DNA of 64,000 nucleotides from CAYVQZ01 sp964453435 (GTDB lineage: Bacteria > Abyssobacteria > SURF-5): contig CAYVQZ010000022.1 of assembly GCA_964453435.1 (NCBI GenBank), forward strand, positions 1 through 64,000, written 5' to 3'. Position numbers and translations under genes: made by a program. The notes below the pieces were generated by a model. The model saw only the letters and a list, made by a program, of their open reading frames with translations, was not told the DNA's origin and did no database searches. Of the stretch, positions 34,328 to 42,968 are shown piece after piece (the first letter of the stretch is position 1; each line of letters starts with the position of its first letter).

Positions 34328-35713
34328 GTGGGTACCCGTCTTGGAAGCGAGTTCCGGCTCGAATCGAAACTGTCCGACCTTTACGCAGACCTCAATGCAA
34401 TCCTTCGAGCGAACAAAGCGGCCGTCAAGGACGAAGTCGAGCGATTCAAGCAGAAAGCCGCGGAAAACCATCTGCAGTACGCCGGCCGTGCGCTCTTGAT
34501 AGCCTTTTATCCGTTCATCGTAACGGCGGCCCAAGCCCGTTCCATCGCCGGCGTGGCGGAATCGATGCTCGGACTGGCGGAGAGAACCACCCGCCTGTTT
34601 CTCGAGGAAGAATCATTGAGGCAGCCATTCGGATTCGGCCCCGAGCAATTGAGGCTGATCGAGGCGCATCCGGGATACGAGCTTTCGATTCCGTGCGCAC
34701 GGTTCGATTCCTTCTTCGACGGACAATCGCTGCTCTTTTCGGAGCTGAATACCGACGGGGCATCCGGCATGGATGGAGCGGACAAGCTTCCCAAATTTCT
34801 GCTGGCTTCTCCCACCATGCAAGCCTTTTTTTCGAAATATCCGGTCCGTGTATTTGATATCAATGAACGCGTTCTCGACACAATCTTGCAATGTTACCGC
34901 CAGTTTGTCGGAGGCAACGGCGTGTCATCGTCCCCACGCTTGGCAATTGTGGATTGGAACGATGTCCTGACATCGGAGGAATTTTTCGCATTTCGGGAAT
35001 TCTGCGGCGAACGCGGCTACGAAGCCGTCGTGGCCGACCCGAGAGAGCTGGAATACAACGGTGAAGTTTTATCGCATAAAGGCCTGAAGATTGACATAAT
35101 TTACAGAAGAGTCGTTTCGCTCGAACTCATCGAGCGACTGGACGAAGTAACGGCGATGATCGAGGCCTTCGTTGACCACAATGTTTGCATGGTCGGCTCG
35201 TTCCGCTCCGATGTGGCGTTCAACAAGAAAATATTCGAGGCGATGCAAAGCGGCGAGTTCGCCCGTTACTACAGCGAACGGGAACGCAGGCTGATTCATG
35301 AACACGTGCCGTGGACACGCTCCTTTGTCGATGCGGAATGCACATATCGGGGCCGGCAAACAAACATCACGGAGCTTGCCAGAGAAAACAAAGACAACTT
35401 TGTGCTGAAACCCGCCACGATGTACCAGGGAAGAGGGGTGAAGCTGGGCGTTCAGCATACTACCGAACAATGGGAGGACGCTCTCAAGGCGTGCCAGGCT
35501 GACGATTTCGTGCTCCAGGAATTGCTTCCGATACCTTCTCTCCCGATTGGCGTGTGGAACGACGAACTGGAAATGGAGGAGCGGCTGATTCATCTGGGGG
35601 AATTTGTGTTTGGAGGAGGGTTCTGCGGCTTTTACTGCCGTGCGTCCGATGTCCCGGTCGTGAACAGCCACAGCAAGGAACTGCTTGTTCCCTGCTTTGT
35701 CCTGGAAGATTGA
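34328..35713 (+). CDS. Circularly permuted ATP-grasp family protein
   Basis: 461 residues from the GTG at 34328 with GAAGGGG upstream; an ATG-less extension to 34259 is less likely. Motifs fit the permuted ATP-grasp (glutathionylspermidine-synthase-like) group: LKIDIIYRRVVSLELI near 262, NFVLKPATMYQGRGVKLG near 357 (the nucleotide-binding lysine and glycine loop) and FVLQELLPIPSLP near 398. Such enzymes form amide bonds from a carboxylate and an amine using ATP. An amidohydrolase gene follows by 9 bp. The substrate is unknown. Confidence 0.65.
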   Translation: MGTRLGSEFRLESKLSDLYADLNAILRANKAAVKDEVERFKQKAAENHLQYAGRALLIAFYPFIVTAAQARSIAGVAESMLGLAERTTRLFLEEESLRQPFGFGPEQLRLIEAHPGYELSIPCARFDSFFDGQSLLFSELNTDGASGMDGADKLPKFLLASPTMQAFFSKYPVRVFDINERVLDTILQCYRQFVGGNGVSSSPRLAIVDWNDVLTSEEFFAFREFCGERGYEAVVADPRELEYNGEVLSHKGLKIDIIYRRVVSLELIERLDEVTAMIEAFVDHNVCMVGSFRSDVAFNKKIFEAMQSGEFARYYSERERRLIHEHVPWTRSFVDAECTYRGRQTNITELARENKDNFVLKPATMYQGRGVKLGVQHTTEQWEDALKACQADDFVLQELLPIPSLPIGVWNDELEMEERLIHLGEFVFGGGFCGFYCRASDVPVVNSHSKELLVPCFVLED

Positions 35714-35722
35714 GGTCTGCGA

Positions 35723-36571
35723 ATGCCAAAAAAAAGCGCGACAACCGAGAAAAATTCGAAAGTCATCGACGCCCACGTGCATATTAATTTCGAGCGCCCG
35801 TTGTCGCAGGAATTAGCGGCAAAAATAGGGCTCACGTACACACCGGAGGGACTGCTCCGGGACATGGACGATAACAATGTGGTTCGCGCCCTTGTCATGA
35901 CTGTGCCGGGGCAAATTGAGACTGCGAAACGATTCGCCAAACAGTTTCCTGAACGATTCTGGGTTGCCGGCTCGGCCGATCCCAAGAATCTTACGGATGA
36001 CTACCTCATGGCGCTCGAATCGGACATGGCCGACGGCTCCATTCGCGCCATCAAATTCTACGTCGGCTACCAGCACTATTATCCGGATGACGAGGATTGC
36101 GTGCCGATTTATGAACTCGCCATGAAACACGACGTGCCCGTCATCTTTCACACCGGCGACTGCGTGAGCGCGATGGCGCGTTTGCGTTTCTCGCATCCGC
36201 TCAATATTGACGAACTGGCCTTTCGTTTTCCCGAGTTGAAGATTGTGATGGCGCACATGGGAAACCCCTGGCTCCATGATGCGGCCGAAGTTATCTATAA
36301 AAACGAAAACGTTTACGCCGACCTCTCCGGAATCATAACCGGCTTGCCCGACGCGTACTGTGATGAATACCGGGAGTGGATTCGGAATCAGTTGCAGGGA
36401 GCTATCTACTATTGTGGCGCCGACAACCTGTTGTTTGGAACCGATTACTGCCTCGCGTCGCATGCCGATGCCATCGATTTCTTCTCCCGCCTGAAAATCA
36501 AGGAAAACGATTTTCCGAAGATTTTTTATGAGAACGCCTTGAGGCTGTTCGGCAGAGGCGAGAACGTATGA
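35723..36571 (+). CDS. Amidohydrolase family 2 (TIM-barrel metal-dependent hydrolase)
   Basis: 282 residues. The metal-binding H-x-H is in VIDAHVHINF near 15, followed by VIFHTGDCVSA, IVMAHMGNPWLHD and the final aspartate in LLFGTDYCLAS near 238. This is the amidohydrolase 2 (decarboxylase/hydrolase) family. Coupling to the upstream ATP-grasp gene (9 bp) suggests they act on the same compound, for example making and breaking an amide bond, but this is inference. GAGG precedes the ATG. Confidence 0.88.
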   Translation: MPKKSATTEKNSKVIDAHVHINFERPLSQELAAKIGLTYTPEGLLRDMDDNNVVRALVMTVPGQIETAKRFAKQFPERFWVAGSADPKNLTDDYLMALESDMADGSIRAIKFYVGYQHYYPDDEDCVPIYELAMKHDVPVIFHTGDCVSAMARLRFSHPLNIDELAFRFPELKIVMAHMGNPWLHDAAEVIYKNENVYADLSGIITGLPDAYCDEYREWIRNQLQGAIYYCGADNLLFGTDYCLASHADAIDFFSRLKIKENDFPKIFYENALRLFGRGENV

Positions 36572-36620
36572 ACCGCGAAACGAGGAATGGGCTATGAATC
36601 TGCCCACCGGTTGGCGATGC

Positions 36621-36664
36621 GGCTTATTGGGAGACACCATGGCGCATCCTGTCCCCAATAAGCC
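36621..36664. repeat. Inverted repeat in the amidohydrolase-MBL gap
   Basis: GGCTTATTGGG (36621-36631) and CCCAATAAGCC (36654-36664) form a perfect 11 bp stem, extended by GACA/TGTC with a one-base bulge. The right arm reads GGGGACA on the minus strand, like the dispersed element. There is no T-tract, so a plain terminator is unlikely. Confidence 0.55.
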
Positions 36665-36798
36665 GGGCCGAGAGCGTCGCTCGCGGGCCATTCGTGCAAA
36701 CCGTTTTTTGAGGCCTTTTGTTATTCCAATCGTGGGATAGGTTCCCCTGTTCCGCCTGCCGCGACCCATGAGAGCATCACAGAGAAAAGGAGGCAGAA

Positions 36799-37425
36799 AT
36801 GATTTTCAAGCAGATACCGGTCGGCATGATGGCGAATTTCACATACGTCCTCGGGTGCGAGAAAACGAGGAAGGCTGCAGTTGTGGACCCGCCCTCCGAT
36901 ATATCGGACATCATAAAGGTCGCAACGGAAAATGGTTTGAACATAGAATTCATAATTGCGACTCACAGCCATTCCGACCACACGGAAGGCATCCGCTCGC
37001 TCGTTCGGCAAACCGGCGCAAAAGTGGCCGTACACAAGGAAGACGCTCCAAGTCTCGAGCGACGCAACATTCCGACCGACAGACTTGTCGGAGACGGCGA
37101 TGAACTGATGGTGGGCGATATCCGGATTGAAATTCTGCACACGCCCGGCCATACACCCGGCAGCATATGCCTGCTGGCGGACAAAAAGCTCCTGACCGGT
37201 GACACCTTGTTTGTCGGTAACTGTGGCCGCAGCGACCTTCCCGGCGGCAGCGCCAGACACCTGTATCAGAGCCTGCATGAGAAACTGAAGAAATTGCGGG
37301 ACGATATCGAAGTGTACCCGGGCCATGACTACGGCGACCGGCCCGCCTCAACGATAGCACGCGAAAAGGCGACGAACCCCACACTGACCTGCAAGTCATA
37401 CGAAGAATTTGAGAGGGTCCCCTGA
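36799..37425 (+). CDS. Metallo-beta-lactamase fold hydrolase (glyoxalase II-like)
   Basis: 208 residues. The zinc motif H-x-H-x-D-H is in ATHSHSDHTEG near 56, the further ligands in LHTPGHTPGSICLL, LTGDTLFVGNCGRSDLPGG and VYPGHDYG. The family includes hydroxyacylglutathione hydrolases, thiolesterases and persulfide dioxygenases (ETHE1); the sequence alone does not choose among them. AGGAGG lies before the ATG. It lies 227 bp after the amidohydrolase. Confidence 0.88.
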   Translation: MIFKQIPVGMMANFTYVLGCEKTRKAAVVDPPSDISDIIKVATENGLNIEFIIATHSHSDHTEGIRSLVRQTGAKVAVHKEDAPSLERRNIPTDRLVGDGDELMVGDIRIEILHTPGHTPGSICLLADKKLLTGDTLFVGNCGRSDLPGGSARHLYQSLHEKLKKLRDDIEVYPGHDYGDRPASTIAREKATNPTLTCKSYEEFERVP

Positions 37426-37596
37426 GTTCCGGAAAAAACGCGCGCCTGAATGGTTTCATGATACAACGAGGCATGCGCCCTCAAACCGTGGGACACACTC
37501 ACAGTGAATCTGTTCGGCGGTTGTCCGGCCAAAGGGGTGCGAATGATGCCCGGGCCCCGCGTGGGGGCTGGTGTCTCCGAGAACAGGCATTGACAG

Positions 37597-37628
37597 AAAA
37601 GCCGGAATGCGCCGAAGCGCATTCCGGC
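37597..37628 (-). terminator. Strong rho-independent terminator after rpoD
   Basis: On the minus strand a perfect 12 bp stem GCCGGAATGCGC/GCGCATTCCGGC encloses a TTCG tetraloop and is followed by TTTTCTGT. It lies 22 bp after the rpoD stop codon and ends the chaperone-to-rpoD transcript. Confidence 0.9.
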
Positions 37629-37649
37629 CGCAGCGAGTCTTTGACCTCT

Positions 37650-39497
37650 TTATTCGGTAACCGTCCAGTCGAGGAAGCTTTTCAGTTTGCGGCTTCGGGT
37701 CGGATGACGCATCTTCCGGATTGCTTTTGCTTCTATCTGCCGAACCCGCTCGCGCGTCACGTTGAAAACGCTGCCAACTTCTTCGAGAGTGCGGGGATAA
37801 CCGTCGCCCAGGCCGAAACGGAGACGGAGAACTTTTTCTTCTCGCTCGGTGAGGGTTTTCAACACCTCTTCGAGTTTCTCCTGGAAAACGGTGAATGCGG
37901 CGGTATTGATGGGAGTCTCGATAGACCTGTCCTCTATGAAATCGCCGAAACTGCTGTCGCCCTCATCGCCGATGGGCGTTTCAAGCGATATCGCCTCCTG
38001 CGCTATCTTCAGAATTCCCCGCACTTTTTCGACTTCCATCCGCATTGCCTCCGAGATTTCCTCGGGAGTCGGTTCTCTCCCGTACTCCTGAACGAGCCGG
38101 CGCGAGGTGCGGATCACTTTATTGATTGTTTCGATCATGTGGACCGGTATCCGGATTGTGCGGGCCTGGTCGGCGATTGCCCGAGTGATCGCCTGCCGAA
38201 TCCACCATGTCGCGTAGGTTGAGAACTTGTACCCCCGGCGGTACTCGAATTTGTCAACAGCCTTCATGAGGCCTATGTTGCCTTCCTGTATCAGGTCGAG
38301 GAACGACATCCCGCGATTCGTATACTTCTTCGCGATGCTCACGACGAGACGCAGGTTGGCTTCCACAAGGTCCATCTTGGCCCGGTAAATCTCGGCCTCG
38401 TTATTTTCGATTCGTGTTATCAGTCCGTACAGCCCCTGTTTGGTCAGTCGTGTCTCGTGATAGATCGTGTTCAGGCGCCGCTTCGCGTTATGGAGTTTCC
38501 TTTCGAGTTCGACGAAGCGGCCCAATGAAACGGGGATTCGCCGAGCCAAACGCTTCGAGTCGATCTGTCGCCGGCGCAGTTTTTTCCCGAGGTCTTCAAT
38601 TTTGTCTGCGCTCAGCTTCAACTCGTCTTCGATGGTCTTTATCTCCTGCTCGGCCGTTTTGACCTTCCCGCGGAGATTCTTTATTTTTGTGGCTATCCTG
38701 TTGACCTCTTTGATCTTGAGATTCAACTCGCGGAGCGCCGCGGCCTCTCTTGTCCGGATTGTCGCGATCTCGCTCCGCAGCCGGTTCTTGGTTTTGGAGC
38801 CGAGCCGGGGTCTCTGCAGGCTTTTTTCCAGCCTGCGAATCGACGCCTCGCTCTTGTGCAGTAAATCGATGATCTTCGGGAGGCGGGCCTCGAGCTCCTT
38901 CAGCTTTTTGTCATCATCTTCTCGCGAAACGCTCTCCAGCGAGAGTTTTCCCCTGACTATTTTCTGGAGGAGCGGCAGTATCTCTTTCAGCCCGTATGGG
39001 GTCCGGATGATTGTCTCCCGCAGGCCGTTCTCGGCTTTTTCGATGTTTTGGGCTATTCGAACTTCTTCATCTTTGGTCAAGAGAGGAACGCGTCCCATTT
39101 CTCTGAGATACATCCGCACGGGGTCGTCCGCTCGGTCCACGCGGGAGGGCGCAAATTCTCTTTCCTCTTCGTCTTCTTCGATTGCGGCCTCTTCCGGCTC
39201 TTCGAGCTTCAGCGTATCCACAACATCAATGTCGTGGTCGCCAAGCGTAAGCAGTATCTCGTCGATTTCGCCGGAGGAAACGACATCGTCCGGAAGCATA
39301 TCATTGATTTCGTCGTAGGTAAGTTGTCCGCGCTTTTTGCCTTTCTCGATGAGCTCCTGAACAACATCGCTCTCTCTCACCTTTTTTTCAAGAGTTCTTT
39401 CCACACTATCACCCTTTTGAATAGTCTCTTTTGCGCTCTGCTTCTGCGGCGCTTTCGGTTGAGCCTTCTCCCTTTTCTGTTGCGTCCGTTTGGACAC
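37650..39497 (-). CDS. rpoD: Primary sigma factor (RpoD, sigma70)
   Basis: 615 residues as called from GTG at 39497. A Lys/Gln-rich start precedes region 1.1 (GQLTYDEINDMLPDDVVSS). Region 1.2 is DPVRMYLREMGRVPLLT near 128; a long helical insert (about 180-330) follows; region 2 has GNIGLMKAVDKFEYRRGYKFSTYATWWIRQAI; region 4 ends with RVRQIEAKAIRKMRHPTRSRKLKSFL. It directs housekeeping transcription. The GTG has only a poor ribosome binding site. GGGAGG (39537-39542) sits nine bases before an in-frame ATA at 39527, so the true start may be non-canonical. Confidence 0.97.
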   Translation of the reverse strand: MSKRTQQKREKAQPKAPQKQSAKETIQKGDSVERTLEKKVRESDVVQELIEKGKKRGQLTYDEINDMLPDDVVSSGEIDEILLTLGDHDIDVVDTLKLEEPEEAAIEEDEEEREFAPSRVDRADDPVRMYLREMGRVPLLTKDEEVRIAQNIEKAENGLRETIIRTPYGLKEILPLLQKIVRGKLSLESVSREDDDKKLKELEARLPKIIDLLHKSEASIRRLEKSLQRPRLGSKTKNRLRSEIATIRTREAAALRELNLKIKEVNRIATKIKNLRGKVKTAEQEIKTIEDELKLSADKIEDLGKKLRRRQIDSKRLARRIPVSLGRFVELERKLHNAKRRLNTIYHETRLTKQGLYGLITRIENNEAEIYRAKMDLVEANLRLVVSIAKKYTNRGMSFLDLIQEGNIGLMKAVDKFEYRRGYKFSTYATWWIRQAITRAIADQARTIRIPVHMIETINKVIRTSRRLVQEYGREPTPEEISEAMRMEVEKVRGILKIAQEAISLETPIGDEGDSSFGDFIEDRSIETPINTAAFTVFQEKLEEVLKTLTEREEKVLRLRFGLGDGYPRTLEEVGSVFNVTRERVRQIEAKAIRKMRHPTRSRKLKSFLDWTVTE

Positions 39498-39594
39498 AGC
39501 TTTCTTTTTTACCTTTTTCGAAGTTATTCTTCCCGACCTCCCTTTTCAGGAATTTTGCCGCCGTGCCTCGCAGAGACCCGGGTGCGCCCGTCCG

Positions 39595-41520
39595 TCATCC
39601 GCTGCATTCGGCCGCGTTTCTCTTCTTCCACTCGTTCACAAGCTTGGCGTCGCCGGCGCGTTCTGCCCTGCGCATCTCTCTTTCACGTATCTCCGCAATC
39701 GCCGAGGCCAATTTGTCGTCTTTGTTCTCGACGTCACCGTAAACCGGTATCTCTTTCATTTGCTCCTTGATATTCTTCAGGCCCCGGTTCAATTCGGTCT
39801 TTCGCCTGTATAGCTCCGTGAGCAACTCGTGGTTGTTGGCTTTCTCGGCCTCCCGTATCTCTTTGAGCACATTCGCCAACGCCTCTTTTTTCTGATGACT
39901 CGCTATAAACGCGGTCCACCATTCGACGGGGTAGAAAGTTTCCGGACCCGCCTTATCAAAAACCAGACGCGAAAACATTCTCTGCGTGTCTTCATCCTGA
40001 ATTCTGTCAAACAACGCATTCTCATTCGTTATGTCGGCGTTATCATCGAGAATCGTTTCAAGTATCTTTTTCAGAGCGTCGTTCCTGATAATCGTAAAAT
40101 CCAGATTTTCGCGAACGATGCCTCGGTGCTCCGGACGCTCGAAAAGCATCCGAATCAGCCACATGCATTTTCTCTCATCGTGGCGAAGCTGGTTTTCCAC
40201 ACGGCGCGCTTCTACTTCTATTTTGTCCGTAAAACCGCTTTTTTGCGAGGCTTGGAGCAAAATTTCCGGCCGTATCTTCAGCCTGCTGGCCGCCAGCCTG
40301 AAATACTCCTCCCGCCTGATGGGGTCCGGAATTTTGGCGACCAGGGAAGCCAAAGTGTTTGCGGTTTTCACCTTGCTCTCAATTTCATTCTCATCCCAGC
40401 CGGCGCGATCGCGCTCGACATAGAAATCCACGAACGTCATGGCTTTATCAACAAGAGCTCTAAATGACTGCTCCCCTTGAGCTTGGACAAATTCGTCGGG
40501 GTCCTTGCCCGATGGCAGGAAGACGAATTTGACACCCAAATCCTGAGCCAAAAGCACGTCGATGCCTCGGCCGGTCGCCGCTTTTCCGGCTGAATCGAAA
40601 TCAAAAACAAACACCACGTCGGTCGTGTAACGCTTTAATAAACGAGCCTGCGATTGTGTGAAGGCTGTTCCCAGAGATGCAACAACGTTGTCAATTCCGT
40701 TCAATACGAGCCGGATAACGTCGGTATATCCCTCGACCACAATCACAGGGTCATTATTCGACAAGTTCTTCTTTGCCCGATTCAGGTTGTAAAGGGTCTG
40801 CCCTTTCTGATAGATGGGCGTCTCGGGCGAATTGATGTATTTTGGTTGATTTTCCTCGAGGGTTCTGCCTCCAAAGGCTATCACCTTTCCGGTGAGCCCG
40901 TGAATGGGAAACATTACCCTGTTGCGGAAAGCGTCGTACAAGCCACCTTCCGAATTTTTCTTCACCAAACCTCCCGTCAGCAGCAACTCCTCCGAAAACC
41001 CTTTCTTCTTGGCCGCACAGAGAAAGGAATCCCATCCCGCCGGCGCATACCCGAGAGAGAACTCTTTGACCGCGTTACCGGCTAAGTTTCTTTTTTTCAA
41101 ATAGTTGCGTGCATTTTCGGCATCGGGAGAGTTCAGCAAGGCGCCGTGATAAAAGCGGGTCGCAAAATCGTACAACCCGAACAGGCTCTCCTTCAACCGT
41201 TCTTTTTCGGGAGCGCGGGATTCCTCTCGAACCTGGATTCCCAATCGGCCGGCGAGAAGCTTGACCGCCTCGCCAAAGGTCAGCCCCTCCTGCCGCATCA
41301 AGAACCCGAAGACATTGCCCCCGGCGCCGCACCCGAAACAATGGTACAGTTGTTTTCCGGGGCTTACGACGAAGGACGGTGTCTTTTCCTGGTGGAAGGG
41401 ACAGCATGCCTTGAAATTCGACCCGGCCTTGGTTAAGGTGACGTATTCCGAAACCACCTGAACGATGTCGGCCTGGGAACGAACATATTCGATTGTATCA
41501 GGTGAAATGCCCTGTGCCAT
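39595..41520 (-). CDS. dnaG: DNA primase
   Basis: 641 residues. The N-terminal CHC2 zinc finger is ACCPFHQEKTPSF near 37 with YHCFGCGAGG. The catalytic TOPRIM region has VIVVEGYTDVIRL near 265 and VVFVFDFDSAGKAA near 310. The C-terminal ~150 residues form the DnaB-binding helical region. It makes RNA primers for replication. It is the penultimate gene of the hrcA-to-rpoD block. Confidence 0.97.
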   Translation of the reverse strand: MAQGISPDTIEYVRSQADIVQVVSEYVTLTKAGSNFKACCPFHQEKTPSFVVSPGKQLYHCFGCGAGGNVFGFLMRQEGLTFGEAVKLLAGRLGIQVREESRAPEKERLKESLFGLYDFATRFYHGALLNSPDAENARNYLKKRNLAGNAVKEFSLGYAPAGWDSFLCAAKKKGFSEELLLTGGLVKKNSEGGLYDAFRNRVMFPIHGLTGKVIAFGGRTLEENQPKYINSPETPIYQKGQTLYNLNRAKKNLSNNDPVIVVEGYTDVIRLVLNGIDNVVASLGTAFTQSQARLLKRYTTDVVFVFDFDSAGKAATGRGIDVLLAQDLGVKFVFLPSGKDPDEFVQAQGEQSFRALVDKAMTFVDFYVERDRAGWDENEIESKVKTANTLASLVAKIPDPIRREEYFRLAASRLKIRPEILLQASQKSGFTDKIEVEARRVENQLRHDERKCMWLIRMLFERPEHRGIVRENLDFTIIRNDALKKILETILDDNADITNENALFDRIQDEDTQRMFSRLVFDKAGPETFYPVEWWTAFIASHQKKEALANVLKEIREAEKANNHELLTELYRRKTELNRGLKNIKEQMKEIPVYGDVENKDDKLASAIAEIREREMRRAERAGDAKLVNEWKKRNAAECSG

Positions 41521-41542
41521 ACCGTTGCTGCTATTATTGCTC

Positions 41543-42553
41543 CTATCGACCTTTTCCCGCTCTGATTCGTGACACGCGCGTGAAGCCCGAACACCCGTAA
41601 ATTTCCAAATTCCCGTATTTTCGGCAGAGCGCGTCTAAGAAAAGATTCACTCCAAAGGAATCGCTGGCCATATGCCCGGCAATGACAATGTTGACGTGTT
41701 GCTTTTTTGCCTCTTTCAGGTGTTCCTCGCCGATGTGCATGCCGACAATCGTGCCCACCCCGGCTTGCACGAGTTTCTCGAATGCTTGCTTTGAGCCTCC
41801 CGTGCCGCCCGTCATGTCAACAAATATCTTGCCGACCCTGTTGCCCGGGCTTCCCGCCAGAATTCGCGGACCTGCGTTGTATAAGGCCCGCTCGCGGTAT
41901 TCCGGCAGTTCCAGCAGAAAATCGACTATTTCAGACAAAAAAACCGGCTTGAGCCGATCAAATTCTTTCTGCAGAAAACGGGTCACACCATTGTCTGCCG
42001 GCGTGTGAACGCATGCGAACGGTAAATCAAGCAAGCGGGCAGCGTCGACAGCGCGCGTATGATTTACGGGGAGAACCTTCCGCTCGACCTCCTTTATACG
42101 GTCTTCCAATATTCCTTCTGCAACATTTATCGGAACGCCAAACCTGTTCAGGATATCGGCCTGCATTTCCATGACCTCATAAAAATTGGCCATCGCCCTG
42201 CCTTCGGGATGATGGGCCAATATGAGGTCAACGGACTTTCCGTTATCGCGCAAACGGTCAGCGAGCAAAACCTCCCCGATTTCAAGATCGATACCAACAA
42301 GGAGCGACCCGACCGCGGCGCCGGGGTCGCCGAAAAGGATTCGCGTGTCGGCGTATGGATTCGTTAATTTCTCTTTGTCGAAAAGTTCTTTCTGCTTCTG
42401 GTCGAGCTTCTCGTAGTCTTTGCGTTGTTTCTGAAGGAAGGAATCGATGAATTTTTTGCCCCTCGGGTCATTGCGTATCCCCCAATCAACAGAGAAGTTA
42501 TACAATTTTCCGAGGGTTAGGGAACCTTTTCCTTGCACATCGAATTCTACCAT
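41543..42553 (-). CDS. NIF3-like metal-binding protein (DUF34/NIF3)
   Basis: 336 residues. The internal LADRLRDNGKSVDLILAHHPEG and GVPINVAEGILEDRIKEVERKVLPVNHTRAVDAARL, with MHIGEEHLKEAKKQHVNIVIAGHMASDSFG near the C-terminus, supply the His/Asp/Glu residues of the dinuclear metal site of NIF3 proteins. The family is universal and of uncertain role (suggested cyclohydrolase or metal insertion). The order nif3-dnaG-rpoD is a known neighbourhood. The ATG is followed by VEFDVQGKGS. Confidence 0.82.
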   Translation of the reverse strand: MVEFDVQGKGSLTLGKLYNFSVDWGIRNDPRGKKFIDSFLQKQRKDYEKLDQKQKELFDKEKLTNPYADTRILFGDPGAAVGSLLVGIDLEIGEVLLADRLRDNGKSVDLILAHHPEGRAMANFYEVMEMQADILNRFGVPINVAEGILEDRIKEVERKVLPVNHTRAVDAARLLDLPFACVHTPADNGVTRFLQKEFDRLKPVFLSEIVDFLLELPEYRERALYNAGPRILAGSPGNRVGKIFVDMTGGTGGSKQAFEKLVQAGVGTIVGMHIGEEHLKEAKKQHVNIVIAGHMASDSFGVNLFLDALCRKYGNLEIYGCSGFTRVSRIRAGKGR

Positions 42554-42601
42554 AAAATCGGCTTTTTGTCAAACAGACCGGCCGGTATGTTTTTAATATT
42601 A

Positions 42602-42946
42602 TTAACCTGGAGGCCAACTTAATTTGCGGCCCCCGAGCAAATGGGCATGGAGATGGAATATCGACTGGCCACCGTCTTTGTTACAATTTATTACAATCCG
42701 GTAGCCTTTCTCGGTCAGGCTCTCGTTTTCGGCAAGTTGACGGCAGGCGAGCAGAAGACCCGAGAGCAGTCCCGTATCGGTTTCCTTAACATCGTTAAAC
42801 GTTGCCACATGGTTCCTGGGGACCACCAGAATATGGGTGGGCGCTTGTGGCTGGGTGTCGCGAAAACCCACAAATGATTCGCTTTGATACACAATGTCAG
42901 ATTTGATTTCTCCGGTTGCTATTTTGCAGAAAATGCATTCCGCCAT
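42602..42946 (-). CDS. HIT family (HINT-like) nucleotide-binding protein
   Basis: 114 residues from the ATG at 42946, preceded by AGGAGG; the longer frame overlaps mtaB. It opens MAECIFCKIATGEIKSD and ends with the histidine triad HLHAHLLGGRKLSWPPG, the HINT signature. Such proteins hydrolyse adenosine phosphoramidates. CIFC resembles the zinc-binding pair in related proteins. Confidence 0.94.
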   Translation of the reverse strand: MAECIFCKIATGEIKSDIVYQSESFVGFRDTQPQAPTHILVVPRNHVATFNDVKETDTGLLSGLLLACRQLAENESLTEKGYRIVINCNKDGGQSIFHLHAHLLGGRKLSWPPG

Positions 42947-42968
42947 CGCGCATACCTCCTTGTCTCGG

